A stretch of 64,000 nucleotides of DNA. Source: Gymnopus androsaceus JB14 (Eukaryota > Basidiomycota > Agaricomycetes > Agaricales > Omphalotaceae). The stretch lies in NCBI GenBank assembly GCA_009733575.1, contig ML769423.1, forward strand, positions 248,001 through 312,000, written 5' to 3'. The position numbers and the translations under genes were made by a program. The notes under the pieces were generated by a model. The model saw nothing but the letters and a program-made list of their open reading frames with translations, did no database searches and was not told where the DNA came from. The first letter of the stretch is position 1. The number at the start of each line of letters is the position of its first letter. This document shows positions 44,316 to 55,559 of the stretch, piece by piece.

Positions 44316-46056
44316 GAAGTGTCAATGGAATCATTCCATCCAGAAATCATCAAGAAATTCCATAACCTCAAAAACAGATTCCACCCAAACCGCAGAAGCA
44401 CATTGGGACTAGTCATGCAGCAATACTACTGGCCAGGAATAGCCAGGGACGTACAACAACATGTACGAGACTGCAAGGAGTGCGAAAAGAGGAAGAGTCG
44501 GTCAACAAGCTTGAAAGAAGAGCAAACCCAACCCAGCGAATGTCTCGCAGCAGTAGTCCCACTCAATGAGGCTTTACTGATAGAGCAGGTGAGGGAAGCT
44601 CGATCCAACACCTACATGAAAGAGAAGGCGAAGGAGATAAGGGACAGATGGGAGTTGGAAGTAGTGGCAGACAAAGGGCTTCTAAGAAGGGGGGATCTAT
44701 GTACCCCAGGTGGGGAGACTTTGGGCGGACATCATTCAGGCTTACCATGACCATCCGCTACAAGGTCATCCGGGTGAACGGAAAACCAGGAAACTGGTAT
44801 CTCAACTGTTCTACTGGAGGGATATGTCGGACAATGTCCGAAACTATGTTAGGGGTTGCCACAACTGTGCCAGAGCAAAATCACAATGGCACAAACCCTT
44901 TGGACTATTAAAACCCCTCCCAATAGGGGAATGGCCCTGAGATTCCATATCTTTCAATCACATCGTTCAACTTCCAAAGACCCAGGGAGAGGAAGCATTT
45001 GATGCTGTCCTGGTAGTGGTTTGCCATTTAACAAAACAAGCAATTTACATCCTGTGTTACACAACCGATAAAGCCAAGGACTTCGAGGACTTATTCATTA
45101 CCCATGTATTCGCTAAACATGGGCTCCCGTCAAACATCACATTGGACAGAGGTTCACTTTTTGTCAGCGAGTTTTGGACCAAACTGTGCATGGCCCTTCA
45201 TATCGGAGCACGTCTATCTATGGCATACCACCCACAGACGGATGGACAAACAGAGCAGGTCAACCAATTGTTGGAAGCGTATTTACAAATTTACTGTGCC
45301 TACGACCAGGACAACTGGCACAAACTACTTCCAATGGCCGAGTTTGTGTACAACAACTCACCCCACAGTGCAACAGGAGTGTCGCCCTTCTTTGCAAATA
45401 AAGGATACCACCCAAAACTCACAATCAAACTGGAAAAAGTGGCTAACACAGATGCCAATGCTTACGCATCCCAACTGCATGAACTCCATGAGTACTTGAG
45501 GGGGAGCTGAAGGTCGCAAACGATAGTTATGAGAAGTACGCAAACAAGAAGCAGGAGGAAAGCCCAGAGTGGCGGGAGGGAGACTTGGTATGGCTGGACA
45601 TGAAGAACATCAAACACGTTGTCCGACGAAGAAACTCGACCACAAATTCATGGGTCCCTACCAAATCCTGGGGAAAATCAGGAGCCACACATACCAACTG
45701 GACCTCCCTGGCGATCTCAAAAAAATCCACAATGTCTTCCATGTTGACTGCTTGAAGATTCATAATGAGGATGTGTTCAAACGCAAGTGAGAACCACCCC
45801 CGCCAGTCTTTATTGACAGAAACACAGAATACTACATAGAGAAGGTCCTAGACTCCCAATCACTGAAAGGCGGAAGCAACAAAATCCAGTATCTGGTGAA
45901 GTGGAAGAATTACGGAGAGGAATACAACGAGTGGGTCCCATGGCAAAGCATGGCGGGCAGCATTGAGCTGATTGAGAAGTGGGAAAAGGCCCACCCGAAG
46001 AAGAGGAAGCTATGGAGGGAGCTCCTGGAAGAGTTGCAGAGGATGGTGGAAGAGTA
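44316..46056 (+). pseudogene. gypsy integrase and chromodomain (pol, second part)
   Basis: Continues pol after the palindrome. A first zinc-binding-like block reads TLGLVMQQYYWPGIARDVQQ, then CKECEKRK. A second similar block follows: HPLQGHPGERKTRKLVSQLF, then YVRGCHNCARAK. The integrase core reads LPIGEWP-TGA-DSISFNHIV (first catalytic Asp appears as Asn), ITLDRGSLFVSEFW (second Asp) and AYHPQTDGQTEQVNQLLEAY (Glu). A frameshift lies near 45510. The integrase C-terminus follows (FMGPYQILGKIRSHTYQLDL), then TGA at 45788-45790, and a chromodomain (EYYIEKVLDSQSLKGG, IQYLVKWKNYGEEYNEWVPW) to TAG at 46056. The chromodomain would steer insertion to marked chromatin. Confidence 0.9.
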
Positions 46057-46408
46057 GGGGGAAGATCGGGAGGAGAAGGAGGAGCAAAGGGACACCTAAC
46101 AACGGTAAGTCCCACTCACTTATTTCCCTTTCAAGCATTCCATCCTGCACTTGCGGTGTTAACTTTTATCAAACGCACAAATACTCTTCACTTTTGAACA
46201 CTGAACGGACAGAAATGGCTCTTTCATTTCTTTACTAATGATTCAAATGCACATCTCTCACTTTCTCACTTATTAAACAACAAGAAAATCAAGATTTTAT
46301 TGATTGAGTACAAAGGAAAAAAGGACAAAAAAGGGAAACAAAAAGAGACGTAAAACAAGACAAAGGAAGAATATCAACAGGGGGAAATCAATGGAAGGAA
46401 AGGGGGAC

Positions 46409-49400
46409 TTAGCATGAATAGGAAGGGGAAGGGACATTGGACTCCGCCACAGGGGGAGGAGGAGTAGTGCTAATACCAGGAGGGGTGGATGCTTCCTCAT
46501 CATTGTCCAGACCATTGCTCTGCATCTCGACATCACCCTTGTACTTCACCCCGGGTATACCACCCCAATTGCTTTCATTGCCAGCATCCTCTTGCCCAGC
46601 TCCTCCTTGAGATCTACTATCTGCATCATCCAAATCATCTATGTAAATGTCGTCAGCATTATTCTGTGAATACAGGGGCGCATCTGGACTGGTGGGAGTA
46701 GGAGGTGGACAAACAGCCACCAACTGCCCTTCCAAATGCAGAAGTGCTGCTGCCCGAGATTCCCAGTACTCCTTGTCCTCAATGCAAGTCTGAAGCTGGA
46801 CACGAAGGAGATTTCAAGCATCTGCACACATGTGGGACAACAGGGGGAGGAAGAAAGTGTGGCAAAGGGAATCTGAGGGAGGAATGCAACCCAAGGGTTG
46901 CGACATGTCAAAGGGCAAGATGGGGTAGAGAGGACATTGGGTATGGTGATGTGGGGGAACAACCAGACCCACATACTCTGCCAAACTGAGCAAGGCAGCA
47001 GGGTCAATAGTGCTGTACTGATCCACCAAGGGCGCAACACCTTCACAATATTGACCTGCCACCCAAAGGAGGAAGGAAAGAGACTGCTCCATGTGTGAGA
47101 GACACTCACGAAGATGCAGACAGAGATGTTCACTAGCCTCCTCAGCATGGTCATAGGCCTCAGGATTGGCACAACCATGAAGGAGGGAGGAACAGATCTC
47201 TTGAACCAAGAATTCCACCCTGTGGGCAACCTTTGCCAAGAAAGAGGCGGGACAAGCAGACTTGAAATGCCTAAAGACATTAGACAGCTGGGAGAGTTCT
47301 TGGCAATATTGCTCCACCTCAGGACGAAGGAGGGCATTGGTTTTGGATGCACCCTCCAGGGAGTATGAACCACCGAGCTGAGTGACAAGGTCCAAATTAC
47401 TCTCATAGAGGGAGCTAGTGGAGTCTTCCACAGAGCGAACATGTTGACAGAGATACTCACAAGTGCCCAGTAAATCGTGGATGAGTTGGGAAGTATTCCC
47501 AATCTCGACCTCACAACGGATGGCACAGTCAACTACCACACCATGGCCCTCCTCCAACTTGCGCAGTCCCACCTCATAGCAAGCCAGGATACCTTCCAAA
47601 TCCTTGATTTGGGCAGCAGGAGCCTACAACAAGAAGGTGAATAGGATACCTAGGAGGAAGGGCAGAAAAGGAATGTATGGGGTATCCGGGAACTACCAAA
47701 GCCTTGTAAGCCTTGGCCTGGGCAGCACTAGCAGCAGAGGCTGCAGCACTGTCTGCCAAAGTCCTAACCTCACCCTCAAGCAGTTCATATTCCACTTGAT
47801 GGTTTTTTAGTATCCACTCCTGCTCTGAGTTCAAACAATGAAGGTCGGCCAGCTGGGTTTCCAAATGCTGCATCTGAACAATGGCCATCCGATTTCATGC
47901 CCGCTCAGTCTCCAGATTGAATTGCAAGGAGTTGAGACGCCTTTGCATGTTCAACAACTCCTGCTGAAGAGCTCCAATATTGTTGGTTTGTAATACGGGC
48001 ATGGGAGGCTAGGAGAAGAAGAATCAGAATAAGGGTCAGAAGAAAAGTAAAAGAAGAAGGTGACATCTCACCAATGGCTCCCAACAAACCAGATGGGCAG
48101 GATTCAGCCAATGGCTGTCACCATGAGCATCCCAAAGATCTGTCATGGCAGGGTCACAACTGGAGGCAATATTGACATGAGCCCTGTTGTAGGCAGCTCC
48201 ATCCAATCTGGGTCACTCAAGTAACCTAGGAGGAGACCACATCCGGCGGGGGACGGGAGACCAATGGTCAAGAGCAGGCACAGATGGGACAGGCAGGACA
48301 GCCAAGGGGGAAAACATGGGAGAGTGCTGAGGAGGAATGGATGGCGAAATAGGAGAAGGAGCAGTAGTGGGGGCAGCAGCAGGGGGCAGGCTGGGGACCT
48401 TGCAAGGAGGGGGAGATGATGTCGAGGGAAGACCCTGACTACCAGGAAAGACCACAGGAATAGTGGGAACGGGTCTGGAGGAAATGGCATGTGACATGGA
48501 GGAACCAGTGTGTCACTGTTGCCATTGCTGGGCATCCAAACCTCTTTTCTGATGACAAGCCTTCTTCTCTTTCTGCTCCTGCTCCCACAAATCCTCTTCC
48601 CAATTTGCCTTCACTGCCCATTTTCCCTTCCACTGCTGCTCTAGCTCTAGGCGACGCTTGGTCTCAGCTACAGCAAGACGTGCATTCTCCTGGTCCTTGA
48701 AAAAGCGAGCTTTGCTTGCAGCAGCATTCTGAGCCTCCATGGCCTCAAAAGCTTTCAGCTCATGGGCCAAATCCAACCCTGGAGGGATAATCGTGTTGCC
48801 AACTCGCAAAGGAACAGAGGGAGCTTGGGGACAATCAGATGGAATGGGACGTATGGGAGGAGGGATAAAAATGGTGGGACCACGGACAATTCGTACCCTG
48901 TGGGGAGGAAGGGTGGAGGGAGGAGGAACAGCGGATGGAAGAATGGTGGTACCTAGCTTACGAGGGGAGCTCCAGGACCCAGGAGCATGAGGCTCATAAG
49001 AAGAACCCAGAGGGCTTACCAGACCATCGGATCAGGTAGGAGAGGACCAGGAGGTTGACAATATGTCCACAACCAGGAGGACCAACATGATTGGTGGAAG
49101 GTGAGAGGGAGTCATTGGGATGAGCAATGCCAGTGGATCGAGCAACGTATTGAATGGCTTCCTCAAGACTAGTGAAGAAGGAAGGGGTTGATGATATGAA
49201 TTGTAGGACCAGGGATTCAAATGAGCCATGCAAGACTCGAACTCCTGCTGAGCCCAGGAGAGAGGGGCACCAAATTGACTAAGAAAATCCGAGTCAGGAC
49301 CCAAAATCACAAAAAAGGGAAGAAGAACATGGACATAGCGAATAATCAATATCAATAGGCTATTCCGAGCAAACAACCCTTGTGAGCCCTCTGACAGGCA

Positions 49401-49768
49401 TCGCACACCAAATTGGTGCCACTGGCGGCACTACACATCTCCCCTTTACCCTCACAATGAGCGCAATGGTTCAAGCACTTAACAACTTGATGCCACTCGA
49501 GATCTGTAGCATCAATATCGAAGGAATGTCTACCAAACTGGAAGACAGCCTTCAATGCCTCATTGATTTCCGCAGAGGTTGCAGTCTGCCAGGAAACGGG
49601 GCAGAGAGGAGAGACAACAATGGGGATACACTGCTCAGACATTGAGGGTTTGGCAGTGGCAGGACAACGGGAGGAAGGAGAGGAAGGCAAAAGGTTCGGC
49701 GATGGGGACCATTTGGTCTTTTTACAGGGGGAAGCATTGGAAGGAGAAGAAGGCCTTTTGGGGGGCAT
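46409..49768 (-). pseudogene. antisense accessory gene of gypsy element
   Basis: Multi-exon minus-strand gene between the pol stop and the polypurine tract. It starts at 49768 with MPPKRPSSPSNASPCKKTKW, then EINEALKAVFQFGRHSFDID and a Cys-rich motif (CAHCEGKGEMC ... CDACQRAHKGC). It continues through FLSQFGAPLSWAQQEF, a coiled coil (AHELKAFEAMEAQNAAASKA), a Pro/Ser-rich segment, a second coiled coil (IGALQQELLNMQRRLNSLQF), a long helical block (EVEIGNTSQLIHDLLGTCEY; EEASEHLCLHLRECLSHMEQ), and an acidic C-terminus (DDIYIDDLDDADS) ending at 46409. Splice-like junctions separate the blocks. A homologous copy in the same place relative to a polypurine tract lies at 9311-11881. Function unknown; some frames are broken. 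Confidence 0.6.
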
Positions 49769-49936
49769 TTTGGGAGCGTACAACAGAGAGGATAAGGAAG
49801 AAGTGAGAATGGGGAAGTTGAACATAAAATTTTCAAACTGTTTGTTGGCACATTTGGGTCCAACAGCGATCACGTCATTCTAGAACCCGCGATCTGCCAA
49901 TTGACACACAAACCCAATCTAGATGCTAGGGGCCTT

Positions 49937-49950
49937 AGATGGGGGGGTAA
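49937..49950 (+). promoter_or_regulatory. polypurine tract of gypsy element
   Basis: AGATGGGGGGGTAA directly before TGTCATGCCC, the typical primer site for plus-strand DNA synthesis next to the 3' LTR. Confidence 0.7.
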
Positions 49951-50490
49951 TGTCATGCCCTGTACCACCAATTTCACTATCTTCAACCCTCTAGCCCTCC
50001 CAATCCTATGCATAACCTACCCTACTGGCCCGACAACCGCCCACTAAGTCCATGACATATCCCAGCTACTTCCGTACATGCTTACTACTCACCAATCCCA
50101 CATCCCACACATACATAATCTGTAAACTCCCTTGGAAGATCCCTTGTCTTGATATTAACCTGTTTTACTCTAGTATCTTCTGTTTTCTCTATTTTCTTAT
50201 ACTCTTGTCATTTCATCTACTTTCACAATATACGCTTGTTCTGGCTTCCATTTTTTGACTCATGTGTCAACTTGACTACCAGCAAGCTCATATGACAATC
50301 AGACTCACTGCCATCAACTACTTGATGTCGGCTCACACAACTAGACTCAGAACTCGCATACGGGAGCTTTGGCATTCCCAATCCACCCACACACGTATTT
50401 GATTGTGGATCTCACCTGCCTTTCTTACTAAAGGCCACAAAGCTACTTTCAGTACCTTTCCCTAAGACCGTCGACCCCAGTCTTACATAC
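49951..50490 (+). repeat. 3' LTR of gypsy element
   Basis: Starts TGTCATGCCC, a common start of basidiomycete gypsy LTRs, directly after the polypurine tract. A likely end is near CAGTCTTACA at ~50490. The 5' LTR is absent, so the right edge is approximate. Confidence 0.55.
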
Positions 50491-51079
50491 ACTTTTTAAC
50501 TGGAACAATGAGTAGGGTGAGATATAAGCTTTCAATATCAGTGAAAGGCTGCTGGCACATCACACAAGGAATGCAGTCATGTTCCTCAATCTTCATCCAT
50601 ACCAGAACCATCTGACTCATGGGTATCCACCTTCAAGGTAAACTGAGGGATTTAGATTTCCTGAGGCTTAACCCCTACAAGCGTGCTAGGAACAAGCCCT
50701 GCCAGGTAGCGATGAGGATAAAGAGCCTGAGGTAGACCGTGTTTTATGGTGCAATAACTGATGTTGTTGGTGCATTTGCGAATGTGGGTAGGGTTTGGGA
50801 TGATACATTTTCTGCGTGAATGAAGTGACTGAGAGTGGTGTTGGTCAATGTCATTGTCCAAGTCATACAGCAATCAGGAGATGATGTGGCAATGAGAATG
50901 GGGAATAGAGACCAAAAGGGCTGCAGGCTGGTTGGAGTTTGGCTCATGTTTGGAATTGGAATCCTCTGAGGACTGTCTATCAATTCCAAGGGCATTGTTG
51001 ACCTGCTTCATCATTTCGAAATGAGTTTTCTGGATCATTGTGAGTGGTGTCTGGGGAAGGTCTTCAAGACCAGCCTTAC
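50491..51079. other. gap without recognised gene
   Basis: No supported coding frame. It marks the change from transposon-rich DNA to more host-like sequence. Confidence 0.35.
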
Positions 51080-51804
51080 ATCAGCAAAACCTGGGTGTTC
51101 TGTACAGAGCTGTACAGCTCTGTACAGAACCCACAGCACTTATAGGACCCATAGCAAGGTACCCCTCTGTACAGAACTGTGGGATGCTATGGGTTGCTGT
51201 GGATTGCTGTGGACTTCGCGGGAACGCCGCCATCAGGGTTCTATTCAATATTGATTCAATACCAAATATATTATCATTTTGAATTGATTCCCTGGCTGGC
51301 GAGAGCGAAATACTAGCGAAATATTTATAAAATCATTTTATTGGCAATTCCAAACACTACTAATACTACAACATACATACTCGACTCATCCAACAGACCC
51401 ACAACTGGCGTAAAATTGTATACTAATTAACTGCAACCTCCTACCAGTCATCGAATCCTTCTTCAATGAGACTAAAAGATGTCATCAGATATACAATTAG
51501 AGCCTCCGAGTCAAAAATTCCAGAGAGTAGAACTTACAGTCTGAGTTAAGTTGAGCTTAGTGGGGGAAGGAAAAGACGTCGAACTTGTCAAAACCATTGA
51601 TTAAATAGCGTCCAAGGTCCCCGTTGCCGTATCCATCAGCTGGGAATGACAGGTGTCAGAATGCTCGAGCAACGGTCAACCTACAGCATCTTACAGGACC
51701 TCATAGGACCTCATAGCATTCCACAGCACTGTACAGTGCTGTGGCTGCTATGGATTGCTATAAGCTGCTATAGGTGCTGTAGCGTTCACCCAGGTTCTGC
51801 TGAT
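51080..51804. mobile_element. inverted-repeat element rich in CTGTACAG motifs
   Basis: Starts ATCAGCAAAACCTGGGTG and ends in the near-complement (CACCCAGGTTCTGCTGAT) at 51804, 17 of 18 bases pairing. Next to each end is a ~130-base stretch made of TGTACAG, CTATAG, GCTGTGG and CATAGCA units. The centre (51240-51640) is unlike the ends. A related single stretch is at 62188-62302. Confidence 0.55.
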
Positions 51805-52098
51805 GTATGGCTCTTGTGTTTCTATAAAAATGTATCAGAAAAACAAAGAACCCAAGGCAAAGTCATTGCAAAGCTCACTTGTTTCTTCTGCCCAGTAGAG
51901 CAGACAGCGTGCTCATGCAACAACTTGTGCTGTTCATCACAGGCACTAGCGTCTTCCCTTGTCTCCAAGTGATTGCCATTCTCATGTATCCGAGGTTTCT
52001 TGGCATTCCATGAGTTTCAGGATTGAAGCACAAAGTCCCAGATCACAGCCATCACATCCTCTGTCAGGTTTGGCTCCATACACTCCTCTGTTGCGTGT

Positions 52099-52812
52099 GT
52101 GAGTCTAAATTACCTTTACTACTACATAGGTCTGGGACTGCTGAATCTGGCTTCGATCGACGGCGAAATAACATCGACATCTTCCGCCTCCTGTAATGCC
52201 CACGTATCTGCTCTCGCTAATCGCAGTGTCACTTTGTCCTCTGCGGAATGCGAGAAAAACCCATCGGTGGCTGGAGTGGGGAGGATGCTAGTGAAGAAAG
52301 AGGAAGGGTGTTTGTCGGATGGTGTGGCGTTATCGGTAGCTGGTTCAAGGAGGATCCATCTGCTAAGAAGAGCAAATTTTCCTCGTTACCAACATCATCG
52401 AGTGTACACCATCTACCCTCACCCTTCAAGTCGAGTTTTCATTCGCAGTCGGCAGTTGAATTCAAAGCAGGAGAAGGACGGGGGCAGGACGGAAGAGCGG
52501 GGTGGGGAAGATCGAACCGTTGGGGTAGGGGACGAAGATCCTAGCATATCTACGTGTCTTTTTTCCTACTCTTCCTCTGCCTCTCCTTACTCGATGCTGT
52601 CGACGGTACTGAAGATACAGCTCAACGTAAAGATTGTGATTCTACTGGCGTTGAACCAGGAGACGGAGGCACTATGGTGCAAATTTCGTTCAGCCCAAAG
52701 GTACTTACCTACGCGGCTTTATGTTGGAATAGTTTCTTTTTCTACGTTCGAGTTTGTTGCCTTTCGCATTTCGGTCTTGGGGAACAAGCCTTTTTTTATT
52801 AATTTAATTTAA
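52099..52812 (+). CDS. hypothetical open frame, uncertain
   Basis: A 237-codon plus-strand frame beginning MSLNYLYYYIGLGLLNLASI. Another frame of the same strand (52248-52544) reads SAKKSKFSSLPTSSSVHHLP and also looks protein-like. Probable introns make the true structure unclear. The region is more GC-rich than the transposon part. It lies convergent to the Clp1-like gene. No domain recognised. Confidence 0.3.
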   Translation: MSLNYLYYYIGLGLLNLASIDGEITSTSSASCNAHVSALANRSVTLSSAECEKNPSVAGVGRMLVKKEEGCLSDGVALSVAGSRRIHLLRRANFPRYQHHRVYTIYPHPSSRVFIRSRQLNSKQEKDGGRTEERGGEDRTVGVGDEDPSISTCLFSYSSSASPYSMLSTVLKIQLNVKIVILLALNQETEALWCKFRSAQRYLPTRLYVGIVSFSTFEFVAFRISVLGNKPFFINLI

Positions 52813-53096
52813 AGTTTTTTTGTCTTCGTTCGCTACAATCTAGTTCTTTGTGCTTTCGCTTTCACTTTTACTGTTCTATCTGATTTTATACAGACGTTAT
52901 CGGTTCTCCATATCCTTCGACAATGAATGTTGGTATCAAGCGAGATTGTGTACATTGATGAATAAATACAATAAAGATACGACTATTTAGCTTATTTATT
53001 GTTACAATTGCGGTTATTCTAGAGTTGTTCGTTCGAAGCATAGCATAAATCATATCAAAGCATATCACATAGCAAGAAAGCACGAAAGAGAAAGGC

Positions 53097-54181
53097 TCAC
53101 GCCTGACTCGACGACGTCGAAGTCCCAATCGCCAACACATTGAGCAAAACTTCATAACACGAATCAATCGCGGCCCATAACCCCTCGTCAAACACGCCCA
53201 ACACACAAGCATTCGACCAGATGCCCTGAATGACCTTGACGTGTCTGAGAAGAGTGCTAGCGTTGAACTTTGTTCCAAAGTCCTTGCCCAACGAGATGAC
53301 GTGCTCGGTAGAGTTGCAGTTATCAACAAACTCGAAAGAGAGTCCGGTTGGGAGGAAGGCGTCGAAGAGGACTTCTTGGCGGCGGAGATAGAGGTAGTTT
53401 AAGAGTACGGGGAAGGTCTCGGGACTGGGGAGACACATTGGGCGAACGGGGAGAGTTATGGTGCTTGGGTTCGAGGCGGGGGTAGGTATTTGGTCGGTAG
53501 TAGGGGAGGGGGCGAAGGGACCTAATCTAGCGCAGTGGGATGCCATTAAAAGTGCATGGACTGGGTAGAGTTTGACCTCTGTTTGGGGAATCGAGGCCCG
53601 AGATGCGTTCTTGGGCACTGGCGCGTAGACGGCGAGCATGTGCGTCGGATAGTTGGTTGCAGTGAGGTCGTTGACGATCACAGCCAGCTCTTTGGGAAGA
53701 GAAGCGCTGTTGACCTCTGCAGTGACGCTACCCACAGTGCGCAACAATCTAAAAACCAACGTAAGAAATTTACAAAAGAGAGTTCGGAAGAAGCAGAAAC
53801 TCACCGAGGACCGAGCGATTCGAGCTGGTCGCGAATAAACGCAGCGGGTTGTCCACTAAAGGAAGAGCCAGACGCAGCAGCGAGCGACTCTTCGGAGGGC
53901 TCGGAAACTGGTGGCTGAAGGAAAGCTCTGGGCAGCAAAATCGGGACAATCGTCGCCGGTTGTGACTGCATCTCGACATCACCGTTGTCGCTGTCATTGC
54001 CGCAGAAGACGACGCTGAGACGAACGGGATTCTTCTGCGCTTTCTTCTTGGCCAGATTGGCATCAAATTTGGCACTGACATTCTTTCTCGCTCGGCATCT
54101 GCGACAAGATTTCAGACCCTTGGGAGGAGTGTTCTCCGTTGGGCGTTTAGAGGAGTTGCGAGTACGAAGAGCGCGAATCAT
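53097..54181 (-). CDS. clp1: Clp1-like protein
   Basis: Two exons, 54181-53805 and 53748-53097, with intron GTGAGT...TTTTAG, giving 342 residues with no breaks. The N-terminus is basic (MIRALRTRNSSKRPTE, CRRCRARKNVSAKF). The C-terminal two thirds carry the Clp1 family blocks: AAFIRDQLESLGPRLLRTV, LYPVHALLMASHCARLGPF, ITLPVRPMCLPSPETFPVLL with NYLYLRRQEVLFDAFLPTG, and HVKVIQGIWSNACVLGVFDE ending GLWAAIDSCYEVLLNVLAI. In Coprinopsis cinerea Clp1 is needed for clamp-cell formation on the dikaryon and acts downstream of mating-type genes. Agaricomycetes often have several Clp1-like paralogues, so the exact role here is open. It is the clearest intact host gene in the window. Confidence 0.8.
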
Positions 54182-55480
54182 TGTAGTTGGATCACTGATC
54201 GAGGAATAGGTTGTTGAATAAAAGCGGTAGAGAGGACTTGACGGTGAACATCAAGACGCGCCCCCATTTATACGTGAACACAGTAAAATGTGAATGGGCT
54301 CAATCCACATCCTTTACCTATTGAGGCAAATTGTATTGCCATAATCGTGCTTGTATGCGAGTGCTTGTAAATGTTTGGAGACCCAATCCAAGTTCGAGAT
54401 TACCATAACAGGTAATTTTAAGATCCGCTATTCATTTTTAGTCAATGCTTCCCCGCTCTCTATTGTCAAACAAAGACGTATCATTGTCCTCAGAAAGGTA
54501 TTGAAGAACAATGTCGATAGGCAAGTTCAAGACAACTGGTTGATAATGCCCAACTTGTAACAGCGAAAGTCGCGAAAAGGCATTCGACATAGCGTGCTGC
54601 TTATGTTCTTGCCTAGGAAAGAAGCAAGGCAAGAATTGGGCGAGCGCTCGAGCAATGAAGCAAACCGCATATCATGCTATATAACAGGCAATGCAGACCG
54701 CGGTTGCCTGACAGTTTCGCCAGAGTGTCCAGTATGATTATGTATGCTCGTCATTCGAGCTGAGAGTCCCTGGGCTTCGACAAGTGTATCGAATTCAAAG
54801 CCCAAGGTTCATACTACGGGAAAACGAAGTGGTAAAATCTCTAAATTGTACATAGCAGACTGAAACGATATCACGGTCGAGGCGTTAGGAAGATTATACA
54901 ATTGGAAAGCATATGCACACGCATTGCAACGCGGTAAATCTCTTGATAGGCGAGGTTTAGTATGTTTCGGAAGAAGAGAAGCTTACCGGGTTTTCCACTA
55001 GAGGTAAAAACTAGTATCGAAACTGAGCCAAGGATGAGCCGTCGATACTAAGAGTAACCACTGCCTGCCCACTTTATCTAGCGTTCATGCCTGTATGATC
55101 TCGTCCAGTGACCTTTGAGAATGGTGAATCCGTGTAATTTCGGCGGACCAAGACTTAATTCTTCAAGTTCCGCACCGCCAGTCAGCGTTCTGCGCTCTCA
55201 ACGCCAACTTGGTAAAGGAGATGATTCTGCCATGACGTATTTTTAAACGATCCTAGACACCTATTGATGTTTCTGTGGGGTTCGAGATATTTTAGTAGCA
55301 AGAAATTTGGTAGTGATAGTTTCGAGTGAAGATCGTTCAGCGCTTCTATCGGCGACAAAGCATTCCGGAATCCGCTCCGACTCCCGAGTATTTTTACGTT
55401 CAAGTCGTTGCCGAGGAAGAATTCAAGAAAGTCCATAACCTAAACTCGATATCTTTACCCCGGCGTCCTCGCTCGAAACC
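54182..55480. other. intergenic, no supported gene
   Basis: Presumed promoter region of the Clp1-like gene plus sequence without a recognised frame. A 71-codon frame at 55326-55541 and an opposite one at 55182-55436 are unsupported. Confidence 0.35.
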
Positions 55481-55559
55481 ATCCAAGATCGACGTGGCAA
55501 GAACGCAGTCGAAATCGGTGCAGGAGAAAGATACTGACTAAGTGATAGAGCAGAGGAAG

